Origin: Clostridiales bacterium UBA735
Lineage (GTDB): Bacteria; Bacillota; Clostridia; Oscillospirales; Oscillospiraceae
Assembly: GCA_002298695.1 (NCBI GenBank)
Contig: DBLB01000140.1
Span: forward strand, 23,315-40,564
Direction of reading: 5' to 3'
DNA length: 17,250 nucleotides
This document shows, piece by piece, positions 1 through 6,711 of the stretch (within the stretch, counting starts at the first letter, position 1; each line of letters opens with the position of its first letter). The position numbers were made by a program, and so were the translations under genes. The notes under the pieces were generated by a model that saw only the letters and a program-made list of their open reading frames with translations, did not search any database and had not been told where the DNA came from.

Positions 1-671
1 GTGCCGATGTACTTGCCCTTGCGGAGGACAGCGACCTTGTCGGACAGGTCCATGACCTCGTGCAGCTTGTGCGTGATGATAATGATAGCCTTGCCGTCGG
101 CGCGCATGTTGCGCAGCACGTTAAAGAGCTTGTCCGTCTCCTGCGGCGTCAGAACGGCGGTCGGCTCGTCGAGGATCAGCACGTCGGCCCCGCGGTAGAG
201 GACCTTGACGATCTCGACGGTCTGCTTCTGCGAGACCGACATGTCGTAGATCTTCTGCGTCGGGTCGATGTCAAAGCCGTAGCGGTCACAGATCTCCTGC
301 ACCTTCCGGTTCGTCGCGGCCATGTCGAGCTTCTGCCCGTCGTGCAGGCCAAGCACGATGTTCTCCGCTGCTGTGAACACGTCGATCAGCTTGTAGTGCT
401 GATGGATCATGCCGATCTTGTTGTCGAACGCGTCTTTCGGGCTGCGGATCGAGACGGGCTGCCCGCTGATCAGGATCTCTCCGCCGTCCGGGAAATAAAT
501 TCCGGCCAGCATGTTCATCAGCGTCGTCTTGCCGCTCCCGTTTTCGCCGAGCAGCGACAGAATTTCGCCGTAGTTGATCGTCAGGCTGATGTTGTCATTG
601 GCCACCACACTGCCGAAGCGCTTCGTAATGTTTCTCAGTTCCACTGCGCAAACAGTTTCCAAGGCTGTCAT
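1..671 (-). CDS. ABC transporter ATP-binding protein, BmpA/nucleoside (YufO-like) type, 3' end outside window
   Basis: This is the ATPase subunit of an importer, probably for nucleosides or simple sugars, working at the inner face of the membrane. Only the first 223 codons are present; a full family member has two ATPase halves and about 500 residues. Visible in the first half are Walker A GENGSGKTT (42-50), a Q-loop at HQH (90-92), a signature-like MSVSQ (144-148), Walker B VLILDE (164-169) followed by PTAVLTPQE, and the H-loop ITHK (His201). The LTPQE run after Walker B is typical of the BmpA-linked nucleoside group, so the substrate call is by family. The ATG at 671 has GAAAGG touching it with no spacer, so a GTG ten codons in (VELRNITKRF) is an alternative start. 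An in-frame TGA lies three codons upstream of the ATG, so the gene cannot begin earlier. It has its own promoter at 713-741. Confidence 0.9.
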   Translation of the reverse strand, partial: MTALETVCAVELRNITKRFGSVVANDNISLTINYGEILSLLGENGSGKTTLMNMLAGIYFPDGGEILISGQPVSIRSPKDAFDNKIGMIHQHYKLIDVFTAAENIVLGLHDGQKLDMAATNRKVQEICDRYGFDIDPTQKIYDMSVSQKQTVEIVKVLYRGADVLILDEPTAVLTPQETDKLFNVLRNMRADGKAIIIITHKLHEVMDLSDKVAVLRKGKYIG

Positions 672-712
672 CCTTTCTTTTCAGGCTGCGAGCACCTTAT
701 AATTGTATTTTT

Positions 713-741
713 ATTGTATCACAGTTCGGACTTCAAGTAAA
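713..741 (-). promoter_or_regulatory. Sigma-A promoter of the ABC ATPase gene
   Basis: On the minus strand TTTACT (736-741) and TACAAT (713-718) are separated by 17 bp. TGA directly precedes the -10, which gives an extended -10 (TGnTACAAT). Transcription would start near 706, leaving a leader of about 35 nt. That is too short for a riboswitch, and I see no purine-riboswitch features in it. The DNA upstream (742-850) is AT-rich compared with the rest of the window. Confidence 0.7.
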
Positions 742-851
742 TGCAAACCGGAACGCAAAGTTGCAAAAAAGATTGTGCGGAATATTGGAGGATTTCAACA
801 AAATGTTTGTAAACCTGAAAAAATTTTAGTACACATTGAGCCTGCACCAGC

Positions 852-882
852 AAAAACGCGGCATGGAATGCTCCATGCCGCG
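852..882 (-). terminator. Rho-independent terminator after the rpe-sulfatase operon
   Basis: A perfect 11-bp stem (857-867 with 872-882) closes a 4-nt loop. On the minus strand it is followed by TTTTT (complement of 852-856). It begins 6 nt beyond the end of the sulfatase gene. Confidence 0.9.
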
Positions 883-887
883 CCTTT

Positions 888-2741
888 TCAGGAGATCAGG
901 GCTTCTTCCCTGAGACGGTAATATTTCCAATCGGCCAACGTATCCAGCGCGGACTGCTGCGCGTCGCTGAGCGCAGAGACCGGCGTTCCGTCGGGATTCA
1001 GATAACAGCCGTGGGAGATGACCGGCAGCGTCCGGCGGAGGTCTTCCAGCGTGTCAAAATACGGGTCAAGTCCGGTCAGACCGGTCAGTTCATAGACCGC
1101 CGCACCGAGATAGTTGGAGCTGACGACGTCCGGCAGCGCCAGCGCGTCGAAATCGCAGTACGGCGCATAGGCTTCGTTGGCCCAAAGGAGATATGGCGTT
1201 TCATAGGTTCCGATGATGTCTGACACAGAGTCGGTCTGCCCGGTGGTCAGCCCCAATTCGCGATAGACGGCGTAATCCTGCCCGAGCGTCGGGCGATGGT
1301 CGCCGTAGAAGACGAGGAGCGTCGGCTCGTCGCGGGAGTCGAGATAGGCGCAGAGCTCCGTCAGCATGGCTGTCGAATCGCGGACGCCCTCGAGATAGAC
1401 GGAGAGCGTCTCCATCGAGGTATCGGAGATGGAAACGGAAAGCGGCGGCTTTTCCGGTTCGAAGCCGTATTTTGTGTACGGATACGCCTGATGGTTCTGG
1501 ATCGTGACCGTGTAGGCAAAGAGCGGTTCGGTCGTGCTCAGGCGCGTGTCGAGATCGGCGGTCAGGTGCGAGAGGAACGCCGCGTCGGAGATCATGGTCC
1601 CCTTTTTGTCCGCGTCGGTATATTCGTCATTAAATTTCCGCTCGTCCACGCCCAGCCAGCCGTAGACATTGTCACGGTTGTAGAACCAGCTGTAGCCTGG
1701 GTGCATAAAATAAGTCTTGTATCCGGCACGCTTATATGCCTGCGGCAGGGCGTTCACGGCCTTGTGCAGGACGCGGAATGACGAGGTGTTGCCGGGAGAG
1801 ACCATGTTCGTCTGGATCCCGGTCAGCACGTCGAACTCCGTGTTTGCCGTGCCTGCGCCGAAGTTGCTGACCACGATGTGACCGGACTTTGCACGCCCGG
1901 ACTGCGCGAGCACGTGGAAGCCGTGCGTCGGGTTTTCTTCCTCGGAATAGAGGAACACGTCCTCATCCGAAAGGTCGGTATATGCCTCACACATCACAAA
2001 AATGACGTTCGGCCGCACGGCGGGCGCGGCGTAGACATTCTCATCCGCCGCGGCCAGCGCCTGCATCTCTGCGCTGTCGTAGCCCGCGGGCTTTTCCACA
2101 GAATAAAGATTGTAGTTGTGCAGAAAACAATAGGGGAAACCGCAGAGACGGAACACCTCGGCGACGTTTGTTTTGCTCATTCCGCTTCCGCGGCGGTCAT
2201 AGAAGCCGGCCTTCTGGTAGACGTTCGGCACACTCCAGCAGAAGCCGCCGAGCAGCACGAGCGCCGCACCGACGCGGACATACCAGCGCGGACGCGGACT
2301 TTTGATAAAATGGCCCAGCACGAAGCAGGCTGCGGCGCCCAGCAGAATGGCGATCAGAATGCCCCAGTGGAGATTGAGCGTATACTCGCTCGCGGCGTTC
2401 ATCGCCTCACGCAGCAGCTGAAAGTCGTCCGGCACGAACGGGTCGTTGCGGCAGTCTGTTTTGACCAGATTCACATAGGACATCAGGTTGACGATCAGGC
2501 TGCCGAGACCGACCGCCGTAAAGACGTTGCCCGCGGCGCACCAGCAGAGCAGGAGCACCACGCACACCGGGAAACCGTTGAGCAGAAACAGCACTTTGTC
2601 CGACCAGAACATGGCGAGCGTCTCACCGAGCGGGCCCGGCTGGATGGCAATGACGGAGAGCGAACAGAGGACGCACGCCGCCGCCAGAACGAGCGCGGCG
2701 CCCCAGGCGTGAAGCCTCGGGCGCAGTTTTGTGGGATTCAT
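888..2741 (-). CDS. LTA synthase family membrane sulfatase (phosphoglycerol transferase type)
   Basis: This is a membrane enzyme of the LtaS/sulfatase family, which moves glycerol-phosphate or similar groups onto cell-surface glycans outside the membrane. About five hydrophobic segments fill the first 180 residues, then an extracellular sulfatase domain follows. Numbered from the chosen ATG, the likely catalytic set is Glu252 (VMCEAY), the Thr298 nucleophile in FGAGTANTEF, His417 (TIQNHQAYP), and Asp481-His482 (FYGDHRP); these correspond to the metal and nucleophile residues of LtaS. Length (617 aa) is normal. A GTG at 2753 is in frame, but the AAGGAG overlaps it. The same AAGGAG sits 11 nt before the ATG at 2741, so I chose the ATG. 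It begins 8 nt after the rpe stop and is likely translated from the same mRNA. The exact polymer made (LTA, another glycerol-phosphate polymer, or a glycan decoration) cannot be told from sequence. Confidence 0.9.
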   Translation of the reverse strand: MNPTKLRPRLHAWGAALVLAAACVLCSLSVIAIQPGPLGETLAMFWSDKVLFLLNGFPVCVVLLLCWCAAGNVFTAVGLGSLIVNLMSYVNLVKTDCRNDPFVPDDFQLLREAMNAASEYTLNLHWGILIAILLGAAACFVLGHFIKSPRPRWYVRVGAALVLLGGFCWSVPNVYQKAGFYDRRGSGMSKTNVAEVFRLCGFPYCFLHNYNLYSVEKPAGYDSAEMQALAAADENVYAAPAVRPNVIFVMCEAYTDLSDEDVFLYSEEENPTHGFHVLAQSGRAKSGHIVVSNFGAGTANTEFDVLTGIQTNMVSPGNTSSFRVLHKAVNALPQAYKRAGYKTYFMHPGYSWFYNRDNVYGWLGVDERKFNDEYTDADKKGTMISDAAFLSHLTADLDTRLSTTEPLFAYTVTIQNHQAYPYTKYGFEPEKPPLSVSISDTSMETLSVYLEGVRDSTAMLTELCAYLDSRDEPTLLVFYGDHRPTLGQDYAVYRELGLTTGQTDSVSDIIGTYETPYLLWANEAYAPYCDFDALALPDVVSSNYLGAAVYELTGLTGLDPYFDTLEDLRRTLPVISHGCYLNPDGTPVSALSDAQQSALDTLADWKYYRLREEALIS

Positions 2742-2749
2742 GCGGAAAA

Positions 2750-3400
2750 TCACTCCTTGACGCTGCGGACGAACGCAGCTTTGTCGGCGGCTTTGAAATA
2801 GGCCGAGCCCGCGACGAGCACGTCCGCGCCGTGTGCGATGCAGATCTTCGCCGTCTCTGTGTTGACGCCGCCGTCGACCTCCAGCTTGCAGCCGGGGCGC
2901 TGTTCATCAATGTACGTGCGGACCTGACGCAGCTTCGGCATCATGTCCTGCATGAACGACTGCCCGCCGAAGCCCGGTTCGACGGTCATCACGAGGACAA
3001 GGCCGCAGAGATCGAGGAAGGGGAGCACGGCTTCGGCCGGCGTCTTCGGCTTGACGGAGACGGCGGGGGTGACACCGCAGGACTGGATGATTTCGAGGGC
3101 CTTGCGGGTGTTTTCCTCGGTGTCGGCCTCAACGTGGATGGTCAGAATGTCGGCGCCAGCCTTGCAGAACTGCTCGACATAGCGGATGGGACGGTCGATC
3201 ATCAGGTGGACATCGAGCGGCAGATCGGTCACACCGCGCAGGGCCTTGACGACCGGCTGGCCGATGGTGATGTTGGGAACAAAAAGGCCGTCCATGACGT
3301 CTACATGAACATAATCGGCCCCCGCGGGCGCCAGCGCGCGGACATCGCGTTCCAGATTGACGAAATCAGCGGACAGAATCGACGGAGAAATCTGAATCAT
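2750..3400 (-). CDS. rpe: Ribulose-phosphate 3-epimerase
   Basis: This enzyme interconverts D-ribulose 5-phosphate and D-xylulose 5-phosphate in the cytoplasmic pentose phosphate pathway, as a metal-dependent TIM barrel. The 216-aa product is of normal length. Family motifs appear in order: SPSILSADF (6-13), VHVDVMDGLFVPNIT with His32 and Asp34, VHLMI with His65, VMTVEPGFGGQSF (137-149), VDGGVN with Asp176, and VAGSAYF near the end. The four metal/catalytic residues His32, Asp34, His65 and Asp176 are all present. AGGAGG sits 6 nt before the ATG at 3400 and fixes the start. The reading frame stays open far upstream, but no comparable ribosome site or homologous sequence supports a longer protein. 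It is the first gene of an operon with the sulfatase and is transcribed from the promoter at 3572-3600. Confidence 0.97.
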   Translation of the reverse strand: MIQISPSILSADFVNLERDVRALAPAGADYVHVDVMDGLFVPNITIGQPVVKALRGVTDLPLDVHLMIDRPIRYVEQFCKAGADILTIHVEADTEENTRKALEIIQSCGVTPAVSVKPKTPAEAVLPFLDLCGLVLVMTVEPGFGGQSFMQDMMPKLRQVRTYIDEQRPGCKLEVDGGVNTETAKICIAHGADVLVAGSAYFKAADKAAFVRSVKE

Positions 3401-3530
3401 AAGCTGCCTCCTGCACGAAAAATGTAAAATCTGCACGGGACGGGCCCGCCCGGCATAGAGATGAATATGCGGCGCTGCGTTCCGGGCAAAGCTCTCACAG
3501 CCTGCGCGGCCGGACCCGCCGCTTTTCATA

Positions 3531-3550
3531 GGGGCTGCTTCGGCAGCCCC
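3531..3550 (-). other. Stable hairpin near the 5' end of the rpe leader
   Basis: GGGGCTGC (3531-3538) and GCAGCCCC (3543-3550) form a perfect 8-bp stem around TTCG as read on the plus strand. In the rpe transcript, which runs on the minus strand, the loop is CGAA. It lies about 15-35 nt into the mRNA. There is no U-run after it, so it is not a terminator. It may protect the 5' end of the mRNA. The rest of the leader (3401-3530) shows no riboswitch I recognise. Confidence 0.5.
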
Positions 3551-3571
3551 GCCGGATATTCTTATTTTTCT

Positions 3572-3600
3572 ATTATACCGGCTCCGGAAGGGACTGTCAA
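3572..3600 (-). promoter_or_regulatory. Consensus sigma-A promoter of rpe
   Basis: On the minus strand TTGACA (3595-3600), a 17-bp spacer and TATAAT (3572-3577) match the consensus exactly. The predicted start near 3565 gives a leader of about 165 nt. GCCGG (3551-3555) and CCGGC (3578-3582) form a short inverted repeat around the -10 that might be an operator. Confidence 0.88.
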
Positions 3601-3611
3601 CGGCACGAATA

Positions 3612-3640
3612 TTGACTTTCTGCGCACGGTGCGATATTCT
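3612..3640 (+). promoter_or_regulatory. Sigma-A promoter of xpaC-telA
   Basis: TTGACT (3612-3617), a 17-bp spacer and TATTCT (3635-3640). The start would be near 3647, about 26 nt before the gene. Its -35 lies only 11 bp from the -35 of the opposing rpe promoter. Confidence 0.75.
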
Positions 3641-3672
3641 GTAAATAAAGATTATACGAAAGGGAAACCGTG

Positions 3673-4371
3673 ATGGATAGAAAAAAGAAAAAGTCGACAC
3701 TGCCGATCTATGCGGTGGGTCTGGTATGGATTTCCTATGCACTGGACGGGAAACTGACGAGTTTTGGCGGCGTGATCGGCTGTGCAGCACTGTCATTTGC
3801 AGCATATGTGGTACTGAAGCTGATTTTCCCGGACAAGCTGGAAGCGGAAGAGAAGCGGGAGGGAACCGCGGCGGAACCGGAGGTGGAACCGACGCCGGAA
3901 CCGGAGACGCAGCCGCAGCCGGAGAGCGCAAGCGGCAATGCGGAGCTGGACGCAGTTTTGCAGCAGGGACAGGCTGCCGTGCGGCGGATCTCGGAGCTCA
4001 ACGACGAGATCCCGGACTTCAAGCTTTCTGCGCAGCTCAAGCAGCTGGAGATCCTGACGCAGAAGATCTTTGCATATGTGAAGCAGCATCCGGAAAATCT
4101 CAAGCAGATCCGGCAGTTTCTGAACTACTATCTGCCGACGACGATCAAGCTGCTGGAGCAGTATGTCGTTTTGCAGAATCAGGGCCTGCGCACCGGCAAC
4201 ATCGACGAGGGGATGACCCGGATCGAGAACATGCTGGAAAAGATCATTGCGGCGTTCCAGCAGCAGCTCGACAGCCTGTTTGAAAACGATGTGGTGGATA
4301 TCACCGCCGAGATCCGCGTGATGGAGAAGATGATGGCCAGCGAAGGTCTGGCCGGTACAAACGATTTTTGA
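3673..4371 (+). CDS. xpaC: XpaC-like membrane protein (5-bromo-4-chloroindolyl phosphate hydrolysis family)
   Basis: This is a small membrane protein of the XpaC family (Pfam Halogen_Hydrol). The name comes from an early phosphatase phenotype; the true role is unknown, and the family is usually paired with TelA. A basic N-terminus (MDRKKKK) leads into two hydrophobic segments at about residues 9-25 and 32-52. An acidic Pro/Glu linker follows (about 58-85; PEVEPTPEPETQPQPE), then a long cytoplasmic helical region from about 90 to the end, rich in Gln, Leu and Glu and probably coiled coil. ATG at 3673 is preceded by AAAGGG with an 8-nt spacer; a GTG at 3670 directly before it is equally readable. 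It is followed 15 nt later by telA. The family call rests on architecture, the helical segment around FLNYYLPTTIKLLEQY, and the TelA neighbour. Confidence 0.85.
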   Translation: MDRKKKKSTLPIYAVGLVWISYALDGKLTSFGGVIGCAALSFAAYVVLKLIFPDKLEAEEKREGTAAEPEVEPTPEPETQPQPESASGNAELDAVLQQGQAAVRRISELNDEIPDFKLSAQLKQLEILTQKIFAYVKQHPENLKQIRQFLNYYLPTTIKLLEQYVVLQNQGLRTGNIDEGMTRIENMLEKIIAAFQQQLDSLFENDVVDITAEIRVMEKMMASEGLAGTNDF

Positions 4372-4386
4372 GAAGGAGTAATAGCC

Positions 4387-5538
4387 ATGGAAGAACAGAA
4401 AATCCCGACTCTGACGCTCACACCCGATCTGGATGCGGCGCAGCCTGCCGCGAAGGAGCCCGATCTGCTGGAAAAGGCGGAGGCCGCGCCCGAAGCAGGG
4501 CCCGACCTGTCTGCGCTCTCGCCGGAGGAGCAGCAGGCTGTGACGGCGTTTGCCGGTCAGATCGACCTGACGAACGCCAATCAGGTCCTGCAGTACGGTG
4601 CGGCGGCGCAGAAGAATATTGCCGATTTCTCCGAGACGGCCCTGGCCAAGGTCAAGACCAGCGACATGGGGCAGATCGGCGACATGGTGGCCAGCCTGCT
4701 GGTCGAGCTGAAGACGCTCGACGAGCCGGAAAAGAAGGGAATCGCGGGCTGGTTTGCCAAGGCGAACAAGACGGTCGAGGAGACGAAGGCCAAATACTCC
4801 ATTGCCGAGAAGAACGTGGACAAGATCGCCGGGGAACTGGAAAACCACAAGCTCAAGCTCATGAAGGACGTCGAGATCATGGACCAGATGTATGAAAAGA
4901 ATCTGGCCTACTTCAAGGAACTGACCATGTATATCCTCGCGGGCCAGCAGAAGCTTGCCGATGCGCGCAGTACGGAGTTGAAGGCGCTGCGCGAGAAGGC
5001 GGCGCAGTCCGGCCTGCCGGAGGACGCGCAGGCGGCGAACGATTTTGAGAACAAGTGCATCCGCTTTGAAAAGAAGCTGCACGATCTCGAACTGACGCGC
5101 GTCATCTCGCTCCAGACCGCGCCGCAGATCCGCATGATCCAGAACAACGACAGCATGATGATGGAAAAGATTCAGACGTCCATCATGAACACGATCCCGC
5201 TCTGGAAAAACCAGATGGTGCTGGCGCTCGGCATCGCCGACTCGCAGCGGGCCATGGAGGCGCAGCGCAAGGTCACGGATATGACGAACCAGCTGCTGCA
5301 AAAGAATGCGGATATGCTGAAGATGGCGACTGTGGAGACCGCGAAGGAATCTGAGCGCGGCATCGTCGACATTGAAACGCTCAAATACACGAACCAGTCC
5401 CTCATTTCCACGCTCGACGAAGTGCTGCAAATTCAGACCGATGGTGCGAAGAAGCGGCAGGAGGCTGAAGTGGAGCTGCGGCGCATCGAGGGCGAGCTGA
5501 AGCAGAAGCTCCTTGAAACGCGCCAGCAGAACAGCTGA
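4387..5538 (+). CDS. telA: Toxic anion resistance protein TelA/YaaN family
   Basis: This is a cytoplasmic, mostly helical protein of the TelA family (Pfam PF05816). The family was first linked to tellurite resistance; homologs also affect tolerance to cell-envelope stress, but the biochemical role is unsettled. Length (383 aa) is typical. Family hallmarks include the MGQIGDMVASLLVELKTLDE region (about 96-115), a long coiled-coil middle, QTAPQIRMIQNND, and the strongly conserved IMNTIPLWKNQMVLALG segment (about 263-279). The start is supported by AAGGAG 8 nt upstream of ATG 4387. It lies 15 nt behind xpaC, the same pairing as xpaC-yaaN in Bacillus, so the two are co-transcribed and probably act together at the membrane. 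Confidence 0.95.
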   Translation: MEEQKIPTLTLTPDLDAAQPAAKEPDLLEKAEAAPEAGPDLSALSPEEQQAVTAFAGQIDLTNANQVLQYGAAAQKNIADFSETALAKVKTSDMGQIGDMVASLLVELKTLDEPEKKGIAGWFAKANKTVEETKAKYSIAEKNVDKIAGELENHKLKLMKDVEIMDQMYEKNLAYFKELTMYILAGQQKLADARSTELKALREKAAQSGLPEDAQAANDFENKCIRFEKKLHDLELTRVISLQTAPQIRMIQNNDSMMMEKIQTSIMNTIPLWKNQMVLALGIADSQRAMEAQRKVTDMTNQLLQKNADMLKMATVETAKESERGIVDIETLKYTNQSLISTLDEVLQIQTDGAKKRQEAEVELRRIEGELKQKLLETRQQNS

Positions 5539-5561
5539 GGCAGCACCGGCGCACCGGCGGG

Positions 5562-5602
5562 CGTTTTGCCAAAGGATACACTCTGGGGTGTATCTGAAAA
5601 CG
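5562..5602 (+). other. Two-tier inverted repeat between telA and the TPM gene
   Basis: GATACAC (5575-5581) and GTGTATC (5588-5594) form a 7-bp stem around a 6-nt loop. CGTTTT (5562-5567) and AAAACG (5597-5602) form an outer 6-bp stem. No U-run follows on either strand, so it does not look like a simple terminator. A third copy of GGATACAC lies at 5734-5741, just before the TPM ribosome site. A tandem 8-mer (GCACCGGC twice) lies just upstream, around 5543-5558. Confidence 0.5.
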
Positions 5603-5611
5603 GCCAATGCA

Positions 5612-5631
5612 CCCGGGCAGCGGGCCTTTTT
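5612..5631 (+). terminator. Possible weak terminator of xpaC-telA
   Basis: CCCG (5612-5615) and CGGG (5621-5624) form a short GC stem, then CC and TTTTT (5627-5631). The stem is only 4 bp, so the call is weak. A second T-run starts around 5649. No clear promoter is visible between here and the TPM gene, so read-through is possible. Confidence 0.35.
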
Positions 5632-5757
5632 GCGCAGTACTGCACCATTTTTTCCTGGGCAGCAAGTATTCCAGCGGAAAAATGACTCGCCCGGCACGAA
5701 GATTCCTCCCCGCCGGTCACATTTTCGGTATTCGGATACACCCTAAAAGGAGAAACT

Positions 5758-6711
5758 ATGAAATTTTTTCAAAAACGCGGCGTCGCCATTGCGATCACGC
5801 TGCTGCTGATCGCGGCGGCGCTCCTGATCGGGAAACCCTGGGTCTCGCAGAATACGTCCAGCGTTTCTGCGTCCGGGAATGATTTTCTGAACTACATCGC
5901 GGATGACGCCAATGTGCTGACAAACGACACGCGCGGCAAAATTGCGGACTATCTGGAAAAGATGGACGGCAGCTACAACAGCATCACCGCGCTGATGACC
6001 GTCACGGACACGGACGGCGAAGACATTGACGACTATGCAGAGGAGGTCTGGGACGATGCGGACTTCCTTTCCAGTGATATGCTGCTGGTGGTCAACACCT
6101 CCAACGGGGACTGGTATCTCTATCCCGGCAGCGAGATCGAACCGTATCTCGACGCCTCGCTCCAGTCCATCTGCACGGAAGCGCTGGAGGATGCCGACTT
6201 TACCGACGGCGGAAAATGGGCCGTCAGCCTCTACAAGGATCTGCTCAACTGGTACGGAAAGAGCATTCCGCAGGCCGGTTCCGCCGCGCCGCGGACGACC
6301 TATGAAAGCAGCTCTGCGCCGCGCCGCAGCCTCTGGAAGACACTGCTGATCATCCTGATCGTGGTGCTGGTGCTGAAGGCTATCTTCTCCCGTCCGCGGC
6401 ACGACGATGACGACGACTACCGCGGCGGCAGCTCCGGCGGCAGCGGCGGATTCTGGAAAGGGATGTTCTGGGGCAGCCTGCTCGGCGGCAGCCGCAGACG
6501 GCGCTGGGCGCCTCCTCCCCCTCCGCCCCATGGAGGGCCGAGACCCGGCGGTCCTGGTCCGCGTCCTGGCGGCCCCGGACCGCGCCCGGGCGGCTTCGGC
6601 GGCGGCTCGAGAGGCGGATTTGGCGGCGGAAGCCGCGGAGGCTTCGGCGGAGGAAGCCGGGGCGGTTTCGGCGGTGGCTCCAGAGGCGGCTTCGGCGGAG
6701 GACGCCGGTAA
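5758..6711 (+). CDS. TPM domain membrane protein with repetitive Gly/Arg/Pro tail
   Basis: This belongs to the TPM (TLP18.3/Psb32/MOLO-1) family, extracytoplasmic domains on membrane anchors whose role in bacteria is poorly defined. A hydrophobic segment (about 9-24) is a signal or anchor. A TPM domain follows (about 42-165; FLNYIADDANVLTND, ITALMTVTDTDGED, MLLVVNTSNGDWYLYPGSEIE). A second membrane segment lies at about 193-210 (LWKTLLIILIVVLVLKAIF). The tail runs in blocks: HDDDDDY (215-221), Gly/Ser, RRRR (246-249), PPPPPP, three RPGGPGP-like units, four GGFGGGSR units and a final GGFGGGRR. Glycine-rich tails are common in TPM proteins; the regular RGG-like ending is less usual. AGGAG lies 5 nt before the ATG. 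The gene is joined to the DUF3786 gene with no gap. Confidence 0.88.
   Translation: MKFFQKRGVAIAITLLLIAAALLIGKPWVSQNTSSVSASGNDFLNYIADDANVLTNDTRGKIADYLEKMDGSYNSITALMTVTDTDGEDIDDYAEEVWDDADFLSSDMLLVVNTSNGDWYLYPGSEIEPYLDASLQSICTEALEDADFTDGGKWAVSLYKDLLNWYGKSIPQAGSAAPRTTYESSSAPRRSLWKTLLIILIVVLVLKAIFSRPRHDDDDDYRGGSSGGSGGFWKGMFWGSLLGGSRRRRWAPPPPPPHGGPRPGGPGPRPGGPGPRPGGFGGGSRGGFGGGSRGGFGGGSRGGFGGGSRGGFGGGRR
6589..6708 (+). repeat. 24-bp tandem coding repeat, GGFGGGSR units
   Basis: Five consecutive 24-bp units encode four GGFGGGSR copies and a final GGFGGGRR (residues 278-317 of the TPM protein). Codon choice differs between units (Ser as TCG, AGC and TCC; Arg as AGA, CGC and CGG). The DNA copies have therefore drifted while the amino-acid pattern is kept. 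Confidence 0.9.

Noticed and set aside
672..850. Purine or other riboswitch ahead of the ABC nucleoside-type gene
   Set aside because: The promoter at 713-741 leaves a leader of only about 35 nt, and no aptamer-like pairing is seen further upstream.
3401..3931. In-frame N-terminal extension of rpe
   Set aside because: AGGAGG with a 6-nt spacer and the conserved MIQISPSILSAD start define the gene at 3400. The extension would also read through the promoter and leader.
3793..5697. 634-codon open frame on the minus strand
   Set aside because: It is antisense to xpaC and telA, and its sequence is an Arg/Leu/His-rich shadow.
6589..6708. CRISPR-like tandem repeat
   Set aside because: The repeats are contiguous 24-bp coding units without spacers, in frame with the TPM gene.
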